Assembly: GCA_036245525.1 (NCBI GenBank)
Contig: BTPG01000004.1
Location: 20,564,978-20,628,977 of the forward strand
Direction: 5' to 3'
From: Semisulcospira habei
Taxonomy: Eukaryota > Mollusca > Gastropoda > Semisulcospiridae
DNA length: 64,000 bases
Shown here: positions 28,701-40,700 of the stretch, piece by piece
Layout: the number at the start of each line of letters is the position of its first letter
Position numbering within the stretch: position 1 is the stretch's first letter
Program-made: the position numbers and the translations under genes
The notes under the pieces: model-generated
What the model saw: the letters and a program-made list of their open reading frames with translations, nothing else
What the model was told of the DNA's origin: nothing
Database searches by the model: none

Positions 28701-31700
28701 GGTCTAGATTTTGTTTTGTCACTCATTCCCTTGTGTATTTTCGAACACATTTTTGCTTGCAACAAGCCAGGTACCGTTCTCGTCAGCGGACCAACCTGAC
28801 CACATTGGTGATAAATACCAAACCTTTCTTTTGTTGTGACCGTTCTGTGGATTTATATTTGTTAGGTCACTCTTTCCTGGTTTTTTTTTTAGAGTCATTG
28901 CGTTGTTGGGGGTGCTTTAAGCATTAGGTCTTGTTTTACCCTGCTGTTTTCTCCCTAGTTTTTGTTGTCGAGTTTAATTTGTTTCATTGCGTGTTGGCTT
29001 GTTTGCAATGGTGCAGCGTTCACTGTGACGCTGGGCGTTAACCTTTTGACGACGGAACACACATATGTGTGCCCCAAGCAAAGCTCCGTTGCCGACGGGA
29101 CGCACACATATGTGCGCTGGCCTAGTTTCCCCATTGCCAATACCGGCAGTATGGTCTAAGGGAAGCAATCTACTATAATATGTCAAGCACTCATTTCTTT
29201 ACTTGTAGAGTGACTTTTCTTGTTTGTATGGGCTGAAACCAACGAATTAGAAGCTCTAATACAAAACGTCCCCATGTGCAAAAAAAATGGCGGATTTTGG
29301 TGTAAAAACTTTTATGTGTGAAGAAACTTTTCTGTTGTGCCTTTCTTTCTGGATTATTTACTGGTGACACACTAGAATATGTCTCTGGAATGCTAGGTGA
29401 GTGTAATTTTCACACTCTGGCTAACTAATACACTAACAGCATGTTCAGTTTCAGTGGAACCCAGTGTGAAACTGTTTTTGATTTTTGGCTTCTTACACCA
29501 TCTTCTTTATACACCTGTAAAATCTTAACATTACAAAATATTTTCTTCAGCATAGTGTCTACGAGTTCACCTTGAATTGCTTTTTCCACTGATACCAAAT
29601 ATGTTGGGGTATGATAAGATTTTTACAACAGACAAGGCCAATGAAATTTGTCAAAATTACTACGGTAGCAGGGAAAAATCAAGTTGGCAGACTACGGTGG
29701 CAAAAGGTTAAGACTGGTTCTCGCGCGTGGCAGTATTTCTGCTGGCTGGCCGCGCGGTCCCGTGTGACTGTGAGTCATCAGTGACCATTGTTGCTGGTGT
29801 TTGTTAATTGCGTCTTGACAGACTCTTTGGCTTTTTCTGATGTTACGGATTCTGGCCTGGGATTTTTGTTTTCCCTAGTGTTTTCAGAGTACGACCTCAA
29901 GCGCGTCGTGCGTTATTTCTTTTACATGTTGTTTCTTAGGTTGGCTTGTTTGCCTTTGCGCATTAGTTGTGCGCTGAAATGAAATATACGATGATAAATA
30001 AAACTGTATGGGTATTTTCATTCATAAGCCTCCCTCTTCAGTTTGATCACACTAACAATGTGTCTTCAATTTTTATATGTATGAGAAAATAAACTGAAGT
30101 ATGCATCAATGTAAAATAAAAAGTGTTTGAGTATGTGTGTGTGTGAAATGTTAACAAAATATATATTAGCATAAATGATTTAGATCTATTACAAATCTTA
30201 CCTCAGTTTCAAGTTGATTGTTGTCATGGTGGAGAGTAGCTGCAACCTCAGACCGACCTACTCCCAATCTTTGCCCAGCCTGTAAATCAAAGATCAAGCC
30301 TTGTTCGATAACTTGAAATAATGTACTTAAAGCATACGTCATGTAATTTTTTAAAATATTTGTTTTATCTTTGTATTCAGGAGATAAAGAGTGATAGCTT
30401 CAAGAGGATCAATCAACTCCCCACGGTGTTTTCAGCGAATAAGTGAATTGAAATCCTTTTGACACAACGAAATGCTAAGAAAAGAGAAATCACAAAACTA
30501 GACCATTTTTTTTTTTTTTGTAAAGCACATGAAAGTATCACAAATTCAGGAGGAGTTTGTCCCTTAAAAATAAAACAGGTTTTTGGTTATGTACAATTTA
30601 TCTTTAATTTAGCAGAGCACAAATGCAAAAGCACAGTGCTATGTACTCAACAGACACTTAGGTGTCATGTATTGCTTGTTTTATTAGTAATACACATCTT
30701 ACACAACACAATCACAATGCACTATAAGTTTTCAACCAGCTGGTACAAAGATTGCATACGAGCAGCCTCTGCTACTGAAATTAAGTATTGTCAAAAAGGA
30801 TTTGTTTTTAATTGTCAAACTGACTTTTGTTTTCTTAATTGATTTTTAGCTTCATGCTAAATTTTGAAAATAATAATAATTATTTTGAATTTATGCGCCT
30901 AATCTAGACTTAGCTCTAGAAGTACAGTAATACAGAACAACTTTAACTATAAACAAAATGAGGAAAAAAAAACTATTAACAGTAACCTTATGACTCTAAC
31001 AAACACACACAAACACTCACTCACTCATGCGCACACACTCAGACGCTATGACTTTGTAGATCTGTTTCATTGATTTCAATCGGTGGAACGAAAATAATTA
31101 GTTTACCTGTAAATCCAACAGAGCAGTGGCAACTGAAAGCCTTGACATCTTTGGAGGGGGTGGTGCTGTTCTCTTGGTAGGGAATTTTCTTTTTGTCAAG
31201 TTGCCAGACTTATCATCTGCACTCACAGGATCAGGATTTTGTCTTGTAGGTTCAGAATCCACAAAGTGCTAGAAAACAAACACACAATCAGGCGCAATGA
31301 AGAAAAATAGTAAACTTTACTGAAGATACACTTTTTCTACTGAAAAAAATTCAGAAGACAAAGTCTGTGATTCAGTCATCTTCCCAAGTCATTTCTGGGC
31401 AGCAGTTTGCAATAATGACTTGCAAGCAAGTCGATTCAAGTCACATATGCGTTAAAATTGAATGTAATGCCCAAATCAAAAGAAGGTTTGACTTACCTGA
31501 GAGCAAACGTACATCCATCGCTGTATGTTGTCGACATTGAGTTGGGAGTGCGGGCGACCACACGCTTTGATCCATCGCAGACACTTCTCTCTGTTGTGGG
31601 GTTTTGTCGGTTTAGCAAAGGGGAAAAATTTTACACTGGGGTATCGGTCAGGATACCTGCTATCTGCATTGCAAGTGCCCCAACTACACCGTTTTACCAT

Positions 31701-34700
31701 GCTGTAAAGCTTTAAAACAAAAAACACACCGATAACACGTGCTTTTCAGTGTCAGAAATGACCGGAAGTCCTGAAGTCTGTCTGCGGTTTGGAAACCGTA
31801 ACTCTTGCAGGCTTGCAGGATTATCTTCTCTTCTTTATCGGAATAACTCCTATTGCCAGCTCACAATGTCAAGGCATGAAGTACACATCACATTAACCCT
31901 CTTAACCCGGCTGCATTTCCAAAGTTTTGGAGGCGTTGTCCAACGACAATGCACCATTTGTAGCAGATGGATTGATCATGATAATTCAAAGATAGTGTCA
32001 GATGAGCTTGGCGCCTGAAGGTTAAGTAAAATAAAGAATGAATACAATAAAACTATGTCAATAAAGCAACCTGTATGAGCCAGTTACTTGTCAAGGGCGT
32101 ATATCCAAGTGCCAAAAACACACTCTTACAACTACAGCTGAAGCTGTGGTCTTTTTGCTTGAGATGGATGAACAACACAAAAGTGTGAAAGCATCTTACC
32201 TTGTGACATCCTGCGGCCGAAGCTGAGGCACAAAGCGCTGCAACTGTCTGACTTGAGCTCTGATGTAGATGCCTTTGTACATTTCCTGGACGCCATAACT
32301 CAAATGCTTCCACGCCAACTTCCGAAGACCCCTGCAAAAGTAACATTGCCAAAATATACAAATACACATAAAGAGAGCGCTTTTACAAAGATCTGTTCAG
32401 GCTATGTCCATTGGTCAAGGTCTCCAGATTTGGTACTTGTCATCTGAAGACAAGATCTATATATTATACTGGTAGTTTAAGTGAATAATTGAGTATGATA
32501 GTGAGTAGTGGTACTAGTACAGGTTGGTGCCGGAGGCACAAAGCTACTCTGGCACTACCCTTGAACTATCATGGTAGACTTGAATTATAAACTGCAATAT
32601 AATTTTCAATGCACAACTCGCGCATTTTTGAGAATTCTAACCCTAGCATTCACGCTGTTAATCCCGTCCACAATGGTATTCCTTTTGGGGTGTACATACA
32701 AATTTACTATTGATAACTTCAGAGGCCAACCCACAAACTTTGAGGTTGTACACATACATTTAATTGTTTAATATCACCAAAAGGCCAATGAGCAGCACTC
32801 ACCTGAAACTGAGAGCCTCAGCAAGCTCACGGACATTGATGTCAAAATAGCCATATCCCTCTCTCCTGAAAGCCAATACAGCATTAGGCCCCAGCCACAC
32901 ACTTCCGTCCATGCGAGGAGTGAAGTGCACACCCAGGAAAGGGAATCTCGGGTCAGGCACCTGTAGTAATAATAAAAGAATGTAATAATAATGATAATAC
33001 ATGTAATAATAGTCTAATAACAACAATAACAATGATAGTACAGTTAATTATAAAGGTATAGCCATCTCACCTTTATACAGGGTCCGTACAGAAAAGCAGG
33101 GACGAAGTTCACAAACTTTTCATAAACGTTTCACAAACCCAAACTGAAGCCTAAAGGTTTACACACTTTAATTAGATCACTCTGTATCAGCAGCTCATTT
33201 GAAGCTTTCGTGCCTAATGCACGAAGAGATACCAAAATAAAAGAACGCTTACCGAATGGCGGAGCTCGGTAGAAGCATAAACAACCAATCAGAATGTTCG
33301 GCAGAAAGGCCATGCAGTCACTTTATGATCAGAGCTAAATATAGATCATTTCCAACAAGTGTCAGCATGATCGTTCGAAATGGAATAGTCACAAATTTGG
33401 GGAGAAAAAAAGTAGACAACAAAAGTTTGCCAGCATTTTTGTCATTTTTTACAAACTTTCACAGACTTTAAGGAAAAGGACTGAAATTGCCAGACTTTCC
33501 AGGGCCCTGAAAAAGCCTTGCCGTTTTTTAACAACTTTCACAAATGCTCACAGACCGTACGGACCCTGTTATAAGACATCAGAGCAGCAGACAAACTGAT
33601 CATGATAGTTCAAAAGCATGCCAATTTATTTTGGCAGCTTGGATGGTGGCAAGCCAATCTGGCACTCCAATAAAATACAAAAGTCAAACACAAGCTGAAA
33701 CTTATTTTATCGGTTTGAAAAGTTAGATCCATACAAACCCTTTTCTGTGTACAGTAAGAATAAGCTGAGTAACTTACAGGGTAAATATTTCCTCGCACAA
33801 GGTTGCATTTCTCTGGTGCTAACAGAAGGTATTCCCCGCGGAAAGGAACAATGCGTGGCTCTGATGAACAACCAGACAGTGCAGCAATTTTGTCTGACTG
33901 TAAACCACCACAAGTTATGACATACCGACATCGCAGTGTCTGACCCTGTTGAGCAAAGAAAAAATACATTCATTAAAAATTGTCTAACTTTTGGATAAAA
34001 AATGAGCAAAACAAAGCTCATTTTGCAGTTTAAATAGCAACTGTCCTCACCAACCCCTCCACCCCCCCACCCCCCCCCCCCCTACAGCCCCCCCCCCCCT
34101 CCCCACCCCCCCCCCCCCCCCCTGAAAGTAAAAGAAAAGAAAGGAAAAGGACAAGCAACACAATTCCTTTTGCTACATCTAAAAACTTTCTGTCATCTGT
34201 AAATGTGACTTTCACTTAAATTTTCAGCTGTCAAAGGTCGACATTAACCCCTTCACTGCTGAGAAAGAGTGAACACAATCCAGCTGCAAGAGACATAGAT
34301 CTTCATGAGCCCCCGCAACTGCGGGGGCTCATGAGGATTTATGTCTCTTGCTGAGATCTGTTTGTATCCATGTTTTTTGGCCGTTTGTGACTTTTGGTCA
34401 TTGAATGTACAAACATTTCAGAAACAAAAACGTGTGTACTCTGGCAGGGAAGGGGTTAATGGCTCCAGAATTGTGCTTATTTTTCTTACATATCTATCTA
34501 CCCATTGCACTAGCCATACCTTTGAAGAGTCTCCCACAACAGTGACTGGATGACCGAGCCCTTCCTTACTGCTGGCCACCCCCTCCTTGGTTTGCTGCAG
34601 TTGGGACACCTTAAAGCCTGTGTAAACCACACCTCCCTGCTTCTCAAACTGCTTGCCATAAAACCTGGTCACAAGGCCCCAGTCCACAATGCCAGTGTGA

Positions 34701-37700
34701 GGGGAGTGGATGGCTTTTAAGCCCTGGGAAAAAATCAAAACAATTAATGCTACTGACTAGTCAGTTCCTGTTATCCACACAAGTAACTCCAAAAACAGCA
34801 TGTAGAATTCACAGCAAATGACTTACTAAAGACATGGTGCCTACCCCAGTAGCAAAACGTCTTCATGCTCACGATGGCCGCAGTGGGCCCACGCACTGTG
34901 GCCATCATGGGCCCGAGGACCTTTGCCTACTGGGTAAACACAGGAATGAAGTCAAAAAAGCAAGACTTGCTCACAGTGCTTTGTGCTCTACATGTTTGCA
35001 TCAGGGCTTTAAAAAGAACATCTGCTATCACTTTATCAGGGTGATAAGGTTAGCTGGTGGAATAGGCAACAGAAGGTACTCGCTTTAGGGTGATGCACGG
35101 TGACAAAAGTAGCATTTAGCTACAAGCACAAACATAACAGTTTTAACTAAGCTACCTCATCACACATTTATTTCTAATGACTACTGCAGCAACACAAATA
35201 AAACAATTGATCTTGGATATCTCACAACACAGTTTGGCTCAATGTCCTTGATCTGGTCGGGTCCCACCATCTTGAGGTCTTTGACCCCGTTCTCCAGTCC
35301 CCGCTTGTATAGACCCTCCAGTCTCGGCACCTCATCCCTCTCCACAGCCACTATCAACTGCCAAGAAATATTATAACAAGAATTAATTCACAATTCCAAA
35401 TTTGGATGTGCCAGCTGATAGAGATGGATCAGCCATGATAATAATAATAAAAATAATTAATAATGGATATGTATATAGCGCCTAACCTCCTGATGGAGCT
35501 CTAGGCACTTTACAATGGACAAACATCATGCAAACATAAGTATACAAATAAATAAATATTAACAACATAAAAGAACAAAACCAAACAGCCACAAAAACAC
35601 TGGTGTGTATATGCACATATGCGATCATGAACACGCACACACTAACTCAAACAAGTCATCAGTAGGCAGACTTAAAAAGATACGTTTTGAGTGAGCTTTT
35701 GAACAAATGACTGCACTGCGCGTAGCATATTTCTTGTGGGAGGCTGTTCCATAGCAGAGGACTCTCGCGCCAAGCTAATCTGGCACTACCTCTTAACTAT
35801 CATGGCCGACCCAACTCTTGGTCTAATGTTATAACTTCATCCCTGGAAGCCACTAGAAATGATCTCTCTATAATCAAGGCAGATTCACTGTCGGTTCACC
35901 TGGTCTGCTTTAGATACACAGGCATTATCTCTCTATAATCAAGGAAGATTCACTGTCGGTTTACCAGGTCTGCTTTAGACACACAGACATTAATGAGGCC
36001 AGCAAGAGACACAGATCCTCACGAGCCCCTGCAGGGGCTCATGAGGATCTGCGCCTCTTGGATTGGGGTGTAGTTCACCGTGCACCAGCAGTGAAATGGT
36101 TATGATGAATGTGCAAAATCTGACACTAACCTTACCACATTTTTTGTATGGAATCTGGTGCTTGTCACAGTAAGCATAGGACATCTCCAGGCCCTTCACA
36201 CACAGACGAGCTTTCAAGGATCCAGGGGTGTAGTAGATCCCAGCGTGGATCACTCCACTGTTCTTCCCACTTTGATGTGCCGCTGAAGATTAAATTCAAT
36301 GTTCAAATATTTCAGCTATTCAGCCTGACACACTGCAAGATGAGAAGGAATGACCATGATAATTCAGCAGAAGTGCCAGAATAGCTTGGTGCATCTACCC
36401 AGTAAGCAAAGGTCCTTGGTCTGGTGTCATCTGCAGTGGACCCATGCACAACTGTGCGCAGGCCCTCTGCGACTGACATCGGCCAGACGGGTTTGTTTTC
36501 TCAAAACACATTACCGATGGTATTACACTTAGGAAATGGCTCTTAGCTGGCCTAATTTTAGCCAAATTTTGGTTGTGTCCGTATAAGGGGGTGTTGGCAG
36601 GAGTGGGGCGCCATAGACCATGCCAAACCCGAATAGCCTCCCCTTACTCACATCCGGTACAAGATTACCCAGCATACCCCAGTTTTAGTTCTTAGCTGGC
36701 AGAAGTAGGTTGTGTCTGTTCGAGCTCCGCTTTGGTTCTTGGCCGGTCGTTTCGACCTTGACTGTTCGTTCGTTGGGACTTGAACTGTGGAGTGGTGGCG
36801 TGACTGGGAGTAGTAGTGCTCACGCTGTGCCGCCTCGTCGACCTGTGTGTTCTACGGGCCTACGGCTTGTACCATGGAGACTGTGACTGGCGGCTTCCGG
36901 ACGCTGCTTCGGCCTGCGCTCCGAACCGGTCGGGCTGTGTGGCGTGCTGTTACGATATGGTGATACGTGGGTTTGCTCCTTTTTTCCGCCATGGCCAGGT
37001 AATATCTCGGTGAATGCCCTCGACCGGCGCCCTTGGGTGGGAAGGAGCGCCGAGCGTCGGCACGCGCTGTACACTCGTTTGATTCGACTTCATATTCAAT
37101 TATGTCCGATTCGCCAGCGCGCGCGCGTTGTTATTGCGTGACCTTAGAGGCCACGCTCGCTCTTTCATCTTGTACCCTCTTGTTGCAGTAACTAGGTTCG
37201 GATCTGCACGATGTGTGGCGACTTTCAGGGCCCCTCGGACGAGCATGCGGAGGGCCTTCCCTGAGCAGGAGGCGAGTCGACCCGCACTGGTGAGGTGTCC
37301 GCCTCATGACTGGAAGAGAGATGGTTAACGCTGGGGGGGCTTACCTCCGTTGCGTCCTACTCTATCAGAGGTCGGCCGACAGTGATGTCCAAGCTAACAA
37401 GGAGGGACCCACGTCAGGAACAGGGACTTTGTTGTCCCGCACAGAGATAGGGACTTCGTTGTCCCGCAGAGAACGTTCGACGTCTCAAGTCAGAAACAGG
37501 GACTTCGTTGTCCCGCACAGAGATAGGGACTTCGTTGTCCCGCAGAGAACGTACGACGCCTCAAGTCAGAAACAGGGACTTCGTTGACCCGCACAGAGAT
37601 AGGGACTTCGTTGTCCCGCAGAGAGCGTACGACGCCTCAAGGCAGGAACAGGGACTTCGTGGTCACGCACAGAGATAGGGACTTCGTTGTCCCGCAAAGA

Positions 37701-40700
37701 GCGTACGACGCCTCAGGTCAGGAACAGGGGCTTCGTTGTCCCGCACAGAGATAGGGACTTCGTTGTCCCGCAGAGAGCGTACGACGCCTATCCGAGATCG
37801 CCGGGCATTGATGTCCGAGTTTACAAGGTGCGACCCAAGTCAGCAGCAGGGACTTCGTTGTCCCGCAGAGAGCGTACGACGCCTATCAGAGACCGCCGGG
37901 CATTGATGTCCGAGATGAACAAGGTGGGTCCCAAGTCAGAGGCAGGGACTTCGTTGTCCCGCAGAGAGCGTACGTTGCCTATCAGAGATCGCCGGACACT
38001 GATATCAGAGTGTAACAAGGCGAAACCCAAGTCCGAAGCAGGGACTTCGTGGTCCCACAGAGAGCGTACCACGCCTATCAGATCGCCGGGCAGTGACACC
38101 TGGCAGGGACAAGCTGGGACCCAAGTCAGAGCAGTGGCTTTGTTTCCCCACAGAGAGCGTACCACGCCTATCAGATACCGGGCGGAGACGCCTGACAGCC
38201 ACAAGGTCGGACCCAGGGCACAAGCAGTGGCCTTGCTGTCCCACAGAGAGCGTGCGACGCCTATCGGAGATCGTGGCCACGGAAGCAGTGGCTTGGTTGC
38301 CACTTCCCTCATACGAAAGTAATAAGTCGTGGCGGATTCTCTGTTTGTCTATTGACAAGGGGTATTTACCTAAATATTACTAAATTGCGTTGCTACCTTA
38401 GTGGCTTGGTTGCCCAGACCTGTTTACCATACACATTCGGCGTATTGTAGTACACTATTTTGCTTGGGGTACACATACATGTGCACGTTATACACAAATA
38501 CACATCTTGGAGAAACTGACAACTCACTGGCTTGTGAATAATACACATGTGAGTCCAAAGTACACTTTTAGTCAGTTGAAAGTACACTGACTGCACCCAG
38601 GGGGTAACCAGGTCGGCAAGTTGTCACTCAGAGAGCGGTCGGCGTCTTTCAGAGCTCGCCTGTCAGAGACGCCCAAGAGTAACAAAGGGGACCCCAATCA
38701 GAAGCAGTGCCTTGCTGTCCCACAGAGAGAGTATGTCGTCTGTCAGAGATCGCCGGACAGAGACGCCCAAGTGTTTTAAGGTGGGACCCAAGGTGGTCCC
38801 GGACCTGTAAAGCACAAAATACCTTGTTCTGGGCTCTGGGCAGCAGGAGAGGTAGCTGACAACCTCTACTTGCATGGCTAAACCAATGATTCTTCCACCG
38901 GCCCGGGACCCGGCCTCAAGGGTGACCCGCTCCACTGTCCTTCCGCAGGCCAGAGTGGACAAACAGCAGGTGGACAGAGCATCAAGGTGGGGCCCATGTC
39001 AACGGCAGTGACCTAGGCGCCCCGGCCCAGTAAGCTTGTAGTCACTGACTGCGGAGGGCTGGCGTCGGCTACCGTACCTACGATGCTTCCAGTCCCGGGC
39101 CAGACGACAAGTCATAAACGGACATGCAGAAGCGACTGCTCGGCTTCTCAGGCGCTGGACAGTGTCTAGTGTCTGTGAGGGCATGTGGGCGCGGTAGCAA
39201 ACACGTATGAGTATGTACGTTTATCGTGGTGCGCGACACAGGGGTTAAAAGGTTGCTTTCCCAGCGGCTCAGCGGTTCGCCAGGCCGCTGGGGCGCGACA
39301 CCTCTTATCCTTCCAAGGTTAGGTTCCTGGAACCTCTAATCCGATTTCTTGCTTTGGGCAATAGAGATGAGAAAACAGAGGGGTATTCTGTCTCCCATAT
39401 TTTAATCTAATTCAATAACTTGATTATCCCTTAAGGGCTATTACAATCGAAGTGTGCTCATGCATTAAGCATTGATTAATTTAATTTTTCTTATTATTCG
39501 GTTGGGCGCCCTCGCCCGGGCTGCTCACCAGTTTTTTATGGCTTGTGGCGACCGCAAGGGCTACAGGACCACTGCACTTCGCTCTGCAGGATCCCGGCTC
39601 GGTGATGTTGGGCCACGCCTCGCGCCGACCATGCAGACGAGAGCCGCTCTAGATGCAGTGCAGAAGAGACGACCTCACGATGGGATCCGGGTTCCGGCGT
39701 TCGCTCATGATCTTCAGTTCCCCTTCGGAAGCAGGGACTCGCCTCACAGAAGCCAGGGGTACGAGAGGAACAGGAGACGCCGTCCCAGTTCCATGGCTCG
39801 CTACGCAAGGGAAAGACGGGCTCTCCGAGTTTTCGCCACCGTTCGGGGGAGCGGCCCCCTGAGACTACGTTGTTCCTTCCAAGTGCGGGGTCCGCCTTCG
39901 TTGGATCGCCGCCGGCCGGAGTTCCCCGGACTTCGGAGGGGTTGGACATCCCTTCGCCTGCGGGCGGAACATACGGTTCCCGCTGGACGCCAGAGGACGT
40001 CATTCGCCGTGGCTGGACGAGGTTAGCTTCTCTACGTCGCTACGCTCGCAGTTCCGAGAGGTCTTGCGTTCGCCGTCTACTGCGAAGATTTACAGGAGAG
40101 TCTACTCGGGCCGGGGACTACGCAGGTCCCCTCATCGCGTCCAAGCATTCAAGTCCCTGCCCCTTCTGGTCGGCTTCGGTCTCCGCTTCAGGGCGCCGGG
40201 GGAGGCGCTGGTGGCTTCAGCTGGATCCTACTTCTTCCGCTGCCAACGGTTGCTGCGTCCGTCCTGGTCGATTACGCGCGGCTGAGTGGAGAGTCGGCCA
40301 CGCAGGGCACCGCGCAGTGGAGAACTTCTTGGCCCCCTGGGCAGACCGACAAGGAGGCTTTCAAGGCCTGTCACTCAGCTGATTCACGCTGCGGGCGCCG
40401 CCGGATGTAGCAGCCTTCTTAAAACACTGTGGACCGTCAGACAGGATTGGCAGGGACCACTCTTCCGCGGAGGCGCGGTTCGTCCGATGCACCGGATTGG
40501 GCGACTTACATCCGAGAGACGGAGGCGGCGACGGGACGCCAACGGCACACTCCTGTGAACGTCAGGGACAGCATACTCCAGGCGCGCGAGGGATAGAGGT
40601 CAGCGCGGGTGGAGGACTGGTCCGACAGACTTCACTGCGGACGCCGTCTTCATCGGGGGTATGCACACAGTTCAGATTAGCTCCGCCTGAGATGACTGGC

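Larger units (their letters stand above)
23072..31740. mobile_element. ISL2EU-type DNA transposon within L2HGDH intron 8 (ends undefined)
   Basis: The pairing of a THAP-DDE transposase with a separate YqaJ-domain nuclease is characteristic of the ISL2EU (IS4EU) superfamily. Both genes are open and spliced. I could not define terminal inverted repeats. A short inverted match AACCGCAGACA near 23109 and 31779 is the only hint. A SINE (24463-24849) and a family A/TTAA unit (28093-28309) have inserted inside it. Confidence 0.75.

Noticed and set aside
23109..31790. AACCGCAGACA inverted match as ISL2EU terminal repeat
   Set aside because: Only 11 bp and no target duplication found; too weak to call ends.
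37306..38322. Frames of 93 and 211 codons with [17 protein letters not shown] repeats
   Set aside because: Translation of the tandem hairpin array in the DIRS element.
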